From: Eumeta japonica
Taxonomy: Eukaryota > Arthropoda > Insecta > Lepidoptera > Psychidae
DNA length: 64,000 bases
Direction: 5' to 3'
Assembly (NCBI GenBank): GCA_005406025.1
Contig: BGZK01001276.1
Coordinates: forward strand, 114,766-178,765
Shown piece after piece: positions 10,601 to 20,158 of this stretch. A model generated the notes under the pieces. It did no database searches, was not told the origin of the DNA, and saw only the letters and a list, made by a program, of their open reading frames with translations. Position 1 is the first letter of the stretch, and every line of letters starts with the position of its first letter. The position numbers were made by a program, and so were the translations under genes.

Positions 10601-13600
10601 TAATATGTCATTTAATTCACAATTCCTATCTTCGCTACAGATACTATTCAGCATGGGCGGAGGACGACCACATGGTCATCCAGAACGAATACTGTGACGG
10701 AGGGTCTTTGCAGGATTTGATAGCTACTGGACCTCTGCCCGAATCTGAACTCCTGATCTTGCTTCAGCACATAGCCAGCGGACTACAGTGAGACGACATT
10801 TAAATTATACAATATAAAAAGTGTGCGCTTATTTATTGCAATTGCTTTTGTAAAGTTTCCGTTTCGTTGAATACTAAAATTTTTCAAACGCTTCAGTTTA
10901 GCTTCGGACAGATTGTCCTTTTGCAAAAAATATTCCTATATCGAACGATAGAGTCGTCGCGGACGACACGCGCTCATTCGACCCTCTTTTCCCTATCAGC
11001 TACATACACGGTAAGCGTTTAGTGCACATGGACGTGAAGCCGGGCAACATATTCGTATGCGAGAACGACGGCACGCCACCGTCCTCGCCGGCGCGCGAGA
11101 GGAACAACAACCAGAACGCGAACGAAGTAGACGACGACGGCGACGACGACGTGGTCGGGGACGTGCGCGCGCACGCCGAGTACGACGCGGGGGACGAGGT
11201 CGACGCAGGGGCCGAGGGCGACGAAGACAGCGACGGCGGATCCGACCGCGCCGTCGGCAGAGAGGACTTCAGGGCGAGGAGAAAGCGGAAGTATAAGATA
11301 GGTGAGAGTTGATCCCTCCTGATGCTCCATGTGCAGAATGGGATTTAACATTAATGTCCACACTAAGTTATAGAATGGATATATTGTATTTCTTTATGTG
11401 AACATTCAAAATGATACTATAAAGCAAAATTTAAAATCTCATTTTTCCAGGGAAGACATCTATATAGATAAACTTGAAAAAATCGTATAAAAAATCATAT
11501 ATATATGATTTTTTCAAGTTTATCTGTATAGATGTCTTCCTTGCAAAAATGAGATTTAAAATGTTGCTTTATAGTATCATTTTGAATAGCATTTTGAGGT
11601 AATTACATTTGTTATTATATTATTACTTCTCAACAAAAAATGCTGCTATATAACATAACTACAGATAGCATTACATAAATAAATAGTGTTATAATATGTA
11701 TTTAAATATTTATTGAAAAACTTAGCTACTTTTCTTGTAGGAAGTTATCATATTTTCATGGCAAATTCGAAAAACACTGAATAAAGCTCACTTAGCCGGG
11801 TACCAAATGTGAGAGTGCCAAATGTTGTAGAGTTTAATTTATTTATTTTTGATGAGTGCATTTTATTTAGGTTTTTAACTATTTTAGGAACATGTCCTCG
11901 AGGAGAAAATAAATTTGTTTATACAAGATGTTCTCATTTGGAATATAAAATATAAAGATATGCAATCAATGCACTACTATCTCACGTTGGTCTGTATGTG
12001 GATAAAATGAATGCACCAAGACCGTTCTCGATATCAGATGTATATTTCATCATTCGCAGGTGACCTGGGTCACGTGACATGCGTCTCAGCCCCTATGGTC
12101 GAGGAGGGCGACTGTCGCTACCTGCCGCGGGAGGTCCTGCAAGAGGACTTCACTAACCTCACGAAAGCTGATATATTTGCTTTTGGTAAGTGATATAAAT
12201 GCAAAAAATTAGATTGGAGAAAAAATTTCTTCATATAATTATAAGTAAAAAGCTGCAATAAAATCTCTGTTTATTCTGTTTGCATCTGGTTAGTTTTGAT
12301 ACCATCAAATAGATGACATTTTAAAAAGAAAAATGAAAAGTTAAAATGGTGTCCTGCTATTTTTCTGTCCATCAAAATAAGTGAATCTAATATAGAGATT
12401 TGATACATTTTGAAGTTTTATTACAATAAGAAAAAAATGTGACATAAGCCGCAAACAAAAATTTGTGATGTTTATGGACCTAATTCAATGTTGGTAAGAG
12501 TAGCACAAAACTGGTTCAAGCATTTTCAGTCTGGTAATTTTGATGTCAAGTTGAATCTCAGTTTGGTCGACCTGTTACAGATAAAGTCGTTTCTATTTTG
12601 GAAAAAGTAGAGAACAATATGCTCATGAATTCTTACGACATAGCTGAAGAGCTGGAGATTGGCCACAAAACAGTTTTGACCCATTCGAAAAAAGGTGGAT
12701 ATACAAAAAAGTTTGACACTTGAGTCTTATACATGGTCACTAAAAGAAATTTAATTGTGTACTCATTTGTAATTCTCTACTGAAATATTGTTTACTGGTG
12801 ATGAAAAATGGATTACTACGCCAAGAACATGTGAAAAAGATCGTGGTCAAAAGGCAAACAAGCATCACAGACTATAGTGAAACCCGGATTAACTTGAAAT
12901 AAGTTGATACTATGTGTATGGTGGGATTGGAATTTGAGATAGAATGGGCAGAATTGATCATCAGAAAGGGTGTGTTTTGTTACCATGCCATACCACACAC
13001 ATTTTTAGCCACTCACCACAAAGAGTTTAGTCGGGAAGTGTTAATGCATCTATCAAATAGCTCTGATCTTGCACCTTCAGATTTTCACCTGTTTCTCTTT
13101 CTTCAGTATTCTTTAAGAAGTGTTAGGTTAACTTCAAGAGAGGACTGTCAAAATGATTTGTCACAGTTTTTTGACCAGAAGTCACAAAATTTCTACAGCA
13201 TTGGGATTATGTGACTACCTACAAAATGGCAACAAGTTGTTGAACAAAGTGGCATATATATATATATTATAATTGAATGTAAATAAAATATGATGAAAAT
13301 GTGATGAAGAGTGCATAAAAAGATTGATGGGATGTCAGTGAAGCGGGAAAAATGTGTGCAATGATATCATGTGGAAATTCTGGTCTTTGCCTACCCTTCT
13401 GGGATATTTCCCAGGCATAAGTTTGTAATAATACTATCCTTTCGTTAGGATTGACATTGTTCGAGGCGGCCGGCGGTGGCCCGCTACCCAAGAATGGACC
13501 CCTCTGGCACGAATTCAGAGATGGTCGGCTACCTAACCTCGGAAACTTGTCGCAGGCTTTCAACCAACTTCTGAGGGTGAGTTCAAGAAAATTGGGTGAT

Positions 13601-16600
13601 AGTCTTAAAATGTTTTTACTTAAATGATGACGTTATTTATAGATGCTTTATTATTATATAACATTATTTTTGTAATTTATGTAGTCATCAAATCAGTATA
13701 AATAAATATTAATGAGGGTATATACATGCTGTCAGTACTACAAGAGACATATTTTATGTATCCCTTTGCCTATTTTATATATTCAAGTTTCGTCTATAAA
13801 TTCTTAAGGAGTAGGCTCCAATTGTCATGCACTATTTTTAATCTTCATGTTCTGCAAATATGTCTGTCTGTACTCGGTAACCCAAAGTTATATTTGCACC
13901 GTCCAATCGTCAGAGTATGGTGGACCCAGATCCACGATTGAGGCCTTCCGCGTCGGAGCTAAGGAGACACCCCCTGGTGGCGCCTCAGCTGAGCACGGAG
14001 GAGGAGCTCCGGCGGGAGGTGTCCGCGCTCAGGACGAAGAACGAGCTGATGTCGCGGAAAATGAGAGATTTCGCCAGGTGAGTTGCTAATGATATTTAGG
14101 GTGCCTTATGTAAACAAAACTGGCCAAAAGCATGTCGCATCATGCTCATTATAGGGTTCCGAAGCCATTGTTACAAAGAAATGCACTACTGATGAAAAAA
14201 GTGTGTTGTTATACTTTTTTCATTTTTCCCGCACAGAAGAGTTAAAAGCACTTTAGTTGTATATAATTAAAAAAACAAGTAGGTATATCGATTATTGCTC
14301 TTAAACTAGTGTAAAGTGTACCACCAAGAGAGCATATGTTCATAGCACTTATGTCCTTTGGTGGGGAAGTGCAGGTTTTCGGCAACAACTCAAAAATGGT
14401 ATATCCATAAAAATGATATATCATTTTCAAAATAATTTTCATTGAAAGTATTTATTAAGCGTTACCTTCATTATTTTATTCATATTTTTTAGACATACGG
14501 TTTAAAAATAAAGGGGGGCGACACAAATTCCGCTACTTTCGGAGCGATTATTTTTGAAATTATTCACATAATCAGAAAAATTGCTTAGAAACCTTAAAGT
14601 ATTTTTAAAAAACTGTCAAAATATGAGCCACATGCTGATTTTTGTTGAGAAAAAAATTTTTAAGCTTCTGTTACATGTATGGAATGTCCCCTCTACAAAT
14701 ATTTATTTTTGTTATTCAATCACCAAATTAAGTAGCGGTTTATACAAGACACCTACGCAATAAATTTCAACAATATACATCTTGTAGTTTTTGAATAAAA
14801 CACCTGTGATATACAGATGAACAGGATGAAGCTATAAGGGTTCCGTTTTTGCCATATTGACTCGTAACCCTAAAAATCTACCGACTACGGGACGTACGGC
14901 AGATGTGAAACATCAAATTGATGGTTATTAAAAGTATTTGTAATTAAAAAGGAAAACAAGAATATGAAATAAAATAAAAAAAAAACGCGTCAAGCTTATG
15001 TTATTCGAATGTACATGCAGTACAGTACAACGCACTAAACTTTGCCACTTTGGATTGGCTGTGAGTGATGTACTGCGCAGGTATTATGCTCGCCTTCTTC
15101 TCCATCGCGTTTCTTTACGCCATTTAAACGCTTTCGTGACGAACTTCACAGCGGCAGAATTTCGTGCGTTGTGCTGTATATATATTCACATGGAAAAGCA
15201 ACTAAATGTATAGTATAAGGGCCATGCGTACACAAGGGAGTAAACAACGGCATCGGAGAAAGTATATGACGGTATGAGACAGCGTCATGCCATTTCCGTC
15301 ACGGCATAAGAGAGCGTCATGCGTTTGCGTTATACAAGTCAGAGTTATCTCTAAGGCGCGCCAATATATGTTTCACATCGAAAGTGAAAGTTTCAATAGT
15401 GAAATTTGTATGTTTATCAGAGAATGAGTGCTTTTATTTGACTTAAAGTAAAAACCCATCGCCTTTTATTAATTTTTTATGTAACTGAATCTTATCTTCA
15501 ATGGCAATATTAGGTCACATGAATGTATATGGACATCCGCGAGACATACCTGCAATCTATTCTAGTAATCTATTCTGTAATCTAATCTATGCTCAACCTT
15601 GATGTTTTTAGTAAAAATTGCCAAGTAGATTAAAAATGCCCCGCCATCTTGCATCGGAATGGCGTTTTGTTTTTAACGTTTGAAATCATATTTTAAGTTG
15701 CCGAGTACTTAATCCATAAACGTGTATTGAGTCCATATATCTGAGTCAAATCGTTGACGAATATTCATCAATATAAATTGTGTCGCCATTCTTGTCGATT
15801 TGTAAAATTCATGACGTTAAAAAGAAACGTAAAAATCTAGACACTTGATAATAGTACTCAACAAAAAAATTTTAGTGAGCACATAATATTTGTAGAAATG
15901 TATAGGACAAGTAAATGACATGTTGTATTAAGAGTTAATATAGAAGTCTCATTAGTTTTAATAATGGTTTATTTTATTTATTTTTTTCTATGCAAAGTGT
16001 TTTGTGGAAAACGAGACTAATGTCTTCTTAAATTATCCATAAATTACGTCGCACGAATTTCATGATTTATGAAGCCCCCCCCCATCTTTATCAAAGATGG
16101 TCACATTTATGTGACTCCCCCTCTCCTAGTGTGACATCACATGTTTAGCATTTTTTAATTTATACATTATTAATTAAAAACATCACGTCCAGAATTATAC
16201 TCATATGCCGATTTTTTTTTTTATAAAATCAACAGTAAATCAAACTATTTAAAGTTTTTCCTTAAATTTGAACCAGAGAAGTTTAATATTGTACATGTGA
16301 CGTCAGGAAAAATATGACTCGCCACCCACCCTGTCATACGATTTCACACTTTGTTAAGCACCTTTCATCCCCATAATGAGTGACATGGTTTGTGGATGGC
16401 GCCTTACCAACTGTGGAGCCTCCACTATATACACAATTGTGTTATTCGGGTTATTGAAATCATTTTAATAAAATGATTGATATTAATGCTTTTCATTTTA
16501 TCAAATTGCAGATTCCTAAGGTCATTGCCTATGAACTTCGTAAACGGGCATCAGAATCACAACAGGATGAGGACGAGATCATCGAAGAGGCAATCTCTCA

Positions 16601-16713
16601 AGAAACTTCTAACGCCTCAGAAGATAGTCGTGGAAATGTTGAAGGAGGTGAATGCGACGACCACCCTCAAGGACAGGCAGAGAAGCGGGCTGAGGAGCAA
16701 GGATAAGTTTTGA
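7542..16713 (+). CDS. Wee1: Wee1 protein kinase, ten exons, N-terminus missing
   Basis: Wee1 is the nuclear kinase that phosphorylates the inhibitory tyrosine of CDK1 and delays mitosis. Ten exons (7542-7651, 8310/8313-8480, 9173-9264, 9684-9901, 10641-10787, 11000-11301, 12060-12185, 13449-13576, 13914-14077, 16512-16713) join with agreeing phases into 552 codons plus stop, numbered here from the first complete codon. Visible: NPFTPD motif near residue 87-93; glycine loop GCGQFG (142-147); ATP lysine in YAVKRS (K164); helix-C glutamate (E182); hinge QNEYC; catalytic loop HMDVKPGN (D257, K259, N262); DLG (348-350) in place of DFG, a Wee1 hallmark; EEGDCRYL activation segment; and a basic Ser-rich C-terminus. 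Odd: an acidic insert of about 74 residues between the catalytic loop and DLG. The N-terminal regulatory region is not in view. Identity is very secure; exon edges are by splice consensus and phase. Confidence 0.96.
8307..8312 (+). promoter_or_regulatory. Tandem NAGNAG splice acceptor, Wee1 exon 2
   Basis: CAGTAG offers two acceptors three bases apart. Using either keeps the frame and adds or drops one valine. Confidence 0.5.
8310..8480 (+). CDS. Wee1: Wee1 exon 2 (NPFTPD motif)
   Basis: Two acceptors three bases apart (CAG at 8307-8309 and TAG at 8310-8312) both keep the frame, so the exon starts at 8310 or 8313. It encodes a Ser/Asp-rich linker and ends in VVINPFTPD, the conserved Wee1 motif upstream of the kinase domain. 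The donor is GATG|GTAAAT, leaving one base of a codon. Confidence 0.88.
9173..9264 (+). CDS. Wee1: Wee1 exon 3 (basic linker)
   Basis: The acceptor ATTTTTTCGAAG precedes the exon and the donor AAAG|GTATGT follows it. It encodes a basic linker with [10 protein letters not shown] and LPAKRLK, directly after NPFTPD. This is the usual Wee1 position for a nuclear-localisation-type basic patch. It ends in phase 0. Confidence 0.86.
9684..9901 (+). CDS. Wee1: Wee1 exon 4 (kinase N-lobe: Gly loop, ATP lysine, helix C)
   Basis: The acceptor CACCGCCAG is followed by [11 protein letters not shown]. The exon carries the glycine loop GCGQFG, the ATP lysine in YAVKRS, and the helix-C glutamate in [11 protein letters not shown], a highly conserved Wee1 string. 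It ends at AAG|GTAATG with two bases of an Arg codon. Confidence 0.95.
10641..10787 (+). CDS. Wee1: Wee1 exon 5 (hinge)
   Basis: The acceptor TCGCTACAG completes the Arg codon. The product reads [18 protein letters not shown], the Wee1 strand 4-5 and hinge, then GGSLQDLI and the helix leading to the catalytic loop. The donor is CTACA|GTGAG, phase 2. Confidence 0.95.
11000..11301 (+). CDS. Wee1: Wee1 exon 6 (catalytic loop plus acidic insert)
   Basis: The acceptor CCCTATCAG is followed by [18 protein letters not shown], with the catalytic Asp, Lys and Asn. About 74 residues of Asp/Glu/Gly/Ala-rich sequence follow, then RRKRKYKIG, which leads into the DLG motif. The insert is very GC-rich and repetitive (GAC/GAG/GCG codons). 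The donor is ATAG|GTGAG. Confidence 0.94.
11067..11289 (+). repeat. GC-rich simple-sequence-like tract coding the Wee1 acidic insert
   Basis: Within Wee1 exon 6, GAC, GAG, GCG and GGC codons recur, and the tract is far more GC-rich than its surroundings. It encodes Asp/Glu runs such as [13 protein letters not shown] and [11 protein letters not shown]. It lies between the catalytic loop and DLG, so it should loop out of the kinase fold. Confidence 0.8.
11405..11586. repeat. Long foldback element in Wee1 intron
   Basis: Arms of about 80 bases (from TTCAAAATGATACTATAAAG to its inverse ending at 11586) with few mismatches surround a short AT-rich centre near 11495. The transcript would form one long stem. 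No coding sequence. Confidence 0.9.
11735..11820 (+). repeat. Short interspersed repeat, copy 1
   Basis: Shares diverged sequence with 58830-58905 (for example GGAAGTTATCATATTT versus GGAAGTCATCATATTT, then a TAGCCGGGTACC-like end). Confidence 0.55.
12060..12185 (+). CDS. Wee1: Wee1 exon 7 (DLG motif and activation segment)
   Basis: The acceptor CATTCGCAG completes the Gly codon before DLGHVTCVS. The exon encodes the Wee1-specific activation segment [15 protein letters not shown] and ends in KADIFAF at donor TTTTG|GTAAGT. Confidence 0.95.
12242..13299 (+). mobile_element. Mariner relic, family 1 copy 1 (in Wee1 intron)
   Basis: On the + strand the broken frames show mariner features: SGNFDVK and GRPVTDKV (DNA-binding region), a TGDEKW-like first Asp motif near 12800, and [13 protein letters not shown] with the last catalytic Asp near 13070-13100. 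The segment holding the second Asp is deleted or fused after [12 protein letters not shown]. Same family as 47966-49127. Ends are by alignment of the two copies; no clear inverted repeats were fixed. Confidence 0.8.
13449..13576 (+). CDS. Wee1: Wee1 exon 8 (kinase C-lobe)
   Basis: The acceptor TTTCGTTAG completes the Gly codon. The product [16 protein letters not shown], then [10 protein letters not shown], matches the Wee1 helix F-G region. The exon ends in phase 0 at CTGAGG|GTGAGT. Confidence 0.95.
13914..14077 (+). CDS. Wee1: Wee1 exon 9 (end of kinase domain)
   Basis: The acceptor CAATCGTCAG is followed by [16 protein letters not shown], the closing helices of the kinase fold, then a charged helix ([19 protein letters not shown]) as in other Wee1 tails. 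Donor GCCAG|GTGAG, phase 2. Confidence 0.94.
14152..14872. mobile_element. TAGGGTTCC-ended element, copy 1
   Basis: The ends TAGGGTTCC and (inverted) TAGGGTTAC mark a segment homologous along its length to 34798-35490 (shared CAAAGAAATGCACTAC near the left end). No transposase is visible. Confidence 0.65.
15060..15200 (+). repeat. GC-rich interspersed repeat, copy 1
   Basis: Shares GCGCAGG, CCTTCTTCTCC, TTTACGCCATT and TCGTGAC in the same order with 29155-29290. Confidence 0.55.
16512..16713 (+). CDS. Wee1: Wee1 terminal exon
   Basis: The acceptor CAAATTGCAG is followed by the base completing an Arg codon, then a basic tail with [13 protein letters not shown], resembling the basic Ser-rich end of Wee1 proteins. 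The stop is at 16711-16713. A second frame is also open across 16512-16706 and acidic, but it does not match the phase of exon 9, so this frame is preferred. Confidence 0.82.
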
Positions 16714-18336
16714 AGAATCCTTGGCGGATTAGGGAGTTTTAGCGGAGTATTCGAATTTGTTACGAAACTAATGAATCTGTGTGATGTCACAATATATGCG
16801 AAAAAATGGTCTATCACAAAATAATGATAATAGTCTCTTTTGAACAATTCTATCAATATTCATTTTTGTTGAGAAAAGTCATGGAGAAACATAGAGAAAA
16901 GTCATGGTTGTCCATTGAAGCCATTTCAATTTTTATTAATGAAATCCCGACTCAGATGCAAAACCACTTCAGTTTTGGACACAGCAATCAACGGAAAGCT
17001 CATTTACGCAGTTGATTTTCCCACCGACTACTTGTGTTGTGATGAAGCGCAAGCCTTTTTCTAAAAATTGTTCATGAAAAGGCTTCTCTCAACCCAATGG
17101 TAATTACAAAATGACAAATATCTGTCACATTTAAAATGGTGCAGTTTGTATCACCTTCCAATGTCTACTAAGCTAAAGTGACCGCAACATATAAAAAAAT
17201 TAATTGTCTCACATAATGAAGGTGGTATTTTAATGTCTTTGGTTTATATACCGAAGAGAAATGTGTTAAATTTGCGAGTAATAGTGAAAAAGATGTAATA
17301 TATATATATATTTCAATATTTGTCTCTGTGGTACAATAACTTTCATGTCAACCAAAGAACTTAAACACGCCCTCGGGATCTGTTAATTTTTGGTTTTGTA
17401 TACCTGATCACTCGACCTATTAAAACACTTAAATATTTTAATAGGTCGAGTGATCCAGTTCATTCTTCGGTACACTTTCAATCCATTGATGGAAAGAGGA
17501 CACTGAACTTTTAATGGGAAGCTGTAAAAGTGAACACATTTTTAGTTGATGCCAGAAATTCCATAATTTTGTTTGGGATCCTTGATTGTAGTGCTATCGA
17601 GTACGGGATTTGAGCAATTTGTGACATGATACAGATTTTCATAATATTAATATTCAATAATACACTAATAGACAATATTGATATTGAATAATAAGTTATT
17701 AATAATAGATTGATATAGTATGGAGACTGTAATAAGAATTAAAGTACCTTGATTATTGACTTTCGTAATTTTAGGTGCATTTTCAGTATTTTGCTCACGA
17801 TTTTGAAATATTTTATAACTTTAATATGTCAAAAATGTCATATTTAAAATTAGGACCATACTGATTTCATAAATACATTTTGTGATTGTCATATTTCGAG
17901 GTTAGACCTCAAAAGGAGAATCTAAGAATTGGGTATTTGAAAAATGTGTCAAATTGTCATTTATAATATGCATCAAAAGGTTCAAGATATATTTGTTATG
18001 TATTAGATATTTGTCCCGTCAGAAATAAATTAAATTTTGTATCCAATTTGTACAATAATAGCCCTTTCAAAAACACCAATTGAGAGAAAAACTATTCGGG
18101 TCAGTAGAGTAGAAATCAATGTCGATAATAGAAAAAAAAAACAATTATGTCAGTCAAAAATACAACATAAACAATGAACATTTTTAATCTTATCTAAATC
18201 TTTTTATTGTTGTATTGACGTATCATAAAAAAATGTCCATTTACTAATGTATCCGAAAATAGCTTTTAGCTTTTTAATCGTTTATTTTTCGACTGAAAAT
18301 TAACAGTAACATGTTTTTTGTTTACATTGTGGGTAG
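16714..18336. other. Sequence 3' of Wee1
   Basis: Probably 3' UTR at first. The first canonical AATAAA on the + strand is at 18024-18029, a possible poly(A) signal. It contains a perfect hairpin at 17406-17455 and a (TA)n run at about 17299. No gene seen. Confidence 0.4.
17406..17455. repeat. Perfect 20-bp-arm hairpin
   Basis: GATCACTCGACCTATTAAAA and its exact reverse complement flank a 10-base loop, 3' of Wee1. Confidence 0.95.
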
Positions 18337-18510
18337 ATACAAGAAATATCGGTAGGCGCGCCGCGCATCGATCACGTCGCGACACTAGTGACCGACACTA
18401 GTCTCGTCTGTAATCTCGCCGGCACGTGTTTGGGCAACACGAAGGGCTATAATATGCCGCATACGGCTGGCACAGTTCTATGGGATGCCATTGCGAAATT
18501 AATAACATAG
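18337..18510 (+). CDS. Unidentified coding-like terminal exon
   Basis: After an acceptor-like TTTACATTGTGGGTAG, 57 codons are open and end in TAG. The segment is GC-richer than its neighbours and reads like folded protein: SVGAPRIDHVATLVTDTSLV, then LAGTCLGNTKGY and GTVLWDAIAKLIT. I do not recognise the family. It has no start codon of its own near the front, so it would be a last exon. Its phase (0) does not fit a splice from Wee1 exon 9; a donor-like GAG|GTGAAT inside the Wee1 last exon would fit, but that is speculative. Confidence 0.4.
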   Translation: MQEISVGAPRIDHVATLVTDTSLVCNLAGTCLGNTKGYNMPHTAGTVLWDAIAKLIT

Positions 18511-19414
18511 TATTTGACATAGTCCAATGACCCCCATCTTTTCCACACTGCACGCAAGCACGCGTGCGTACACGCTCATGGACACACGCACAAATGATAT
18601 GTATAAAATAGTTATCGAACTTCATAATTATTTTATATAGAAAGCTTCCATGATTCCCGTTGCATTGTCATTGGAGAGGTCCTCTAAAGTGAGATTTTTC
18701 GAACTACTTTATGGACCCCTCCACCATATATAGAGTTGTTCACGGTTTTGAAATGTTCTGTCTAGCTACAATATTACTTTAAACGGCTTCAATGTTTCAA
18801 GCGAAGGTACTGTCTAGTTGAAAGCTGTGGAAGCACTGCTTCGACACATGATCTTAATTGGTCGCTTTGATTAACAATTTTCAAAATCTTAATTACAGGA
18901 TATTAGTATTTTAATAAAATTTCATATTGATTCAATGTGATGAGATAGAAACAATAGATTCAAGTAGACATTTTTTTTATATCTATAGCCACTATGATTT
19001 ATATTTCATCAGCGAAAGTAGTCGCATATTGTTATTTGAAGTTTCATACCTCGAAAGAGGAAAGGTAGGAATTATTATATATCAATCCGTTCAATGTCAC
19101 AGCCGATTTGCTCCGAACCTACTAAACCGATTCAATGGAAAACTTGGTTAATGTACAAATTTATGTGACCCTAACTCGGACTTGTAACGTAAATGAATGA
19201 ATTTTAAACATTGGTATCACTTTTGGGGGGCAAATTTGAAAATTAAAAAAAAGTTATGTACCTGATACTGTATGACAAAGCAAATATGTTGAACGTCCCA
19301 AATATATATTCTTTATATTTCACGATTTCAAGTAATTTTATTTAACAAAATAGATGAAAATTGACCATTACCCCTTAACTCTGAAACTACTCAGCCTAAA
19401 ATAAAAAAAATATA
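18511..19414. other. AT-rich sequence, nothing recognised
   Basis: A short GC-richer stretch (18540-18590) follows the unidentified exon-like segment; otherwise no gene or element is seen. Confidence 0.4.
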
Positions 19415-20158
19415 TTAGGAGTACAAATAAGGTTTTGCCATTTTTTGTTAATAAAATAATTATTGTGAAAGAGCAGTAATTTAATTTTAATCGAAGTATT
19501 GTCCATCACTAGCAACTACTTTTTTCCCTTTTTCAGGCAGCGTTTGGATTCCAAGTCTGAAGAACTCCTTATCTTTTGAGACTATCCACGATCAACTCAA
19601 TTTTTGGTATCTTCATATGATGTGACTGCTGCTCTGACAGAGCATTTGCCATTGACCGGAACAGATGATAGTCGGACGGCGCAGTGTCTGGTGAATACGG
19701 CGGGTGGGATAGTACTTCACAAGTGTTTTCAAATAGTTTTTCACCAGAACCGCTACATGCAGACAAGCATTGTCATGTAGAAGAATAATTTTGTCATGTT
19801 TGGAGTAGTATTGAGGGCATTTTTCCTTCAGAATTCGGCTCAATCTCATCAATTGTAGTAAGCAACCTCATTATATGCTTCTACGAGCAATAGGTGTGCC
19901 TCATCTGCAGATTCTTCTTTTTAAATTAAAGAAGTAAATTAAAAGTTCCCGCAAATGACGCTTATTTGGCTCAAATTTAGATATTTTTGGATAAAAAATA
20001 AATATATGATGCTAATATAAAGTTAATAATATGATAGGGTTATGTTGTTCTTGAATGAGCAACCTAATTTTCAAGCCGGTTATCATCTGCAAATTCTAGC
20101 ATAAGCCTCGTGGTATGCCATCTCTCTCAAAACGGCGGAAACTTATTTGTACTCCTAA
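19415..20158 (-). mobile_element. Mariner relic, family 2 (internally deleted)
   Basis: Perfect ends: TTAGGAGTACAAATAAG at 19415 and its inverse ending at 20158, with TA on both sides. On the - strand, LLHDNACLHV (second Asp) and SHPPYSPDTAPSDYHLFRS (third Asp) identify a mariner transposase, frameshifted between them. At 744 bp it is shorter than a full mariner; the N-terminal half is missing. Confidence 0.9.

Noticed and set aside
11019..11363. Open frames antisense to, or in another frame of, Wee1 exon 6
   Set aside because: They arise from the GC-rich acidic insert and give low-complexity Arg/Val-rich products; the kinase frame is certain.
16473..16706. Acidic frame as the real Wee1 end
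   Set aside because: Its phase does not fit exon 9, whereas the basic frame fits and resembles other Wee1 tails.
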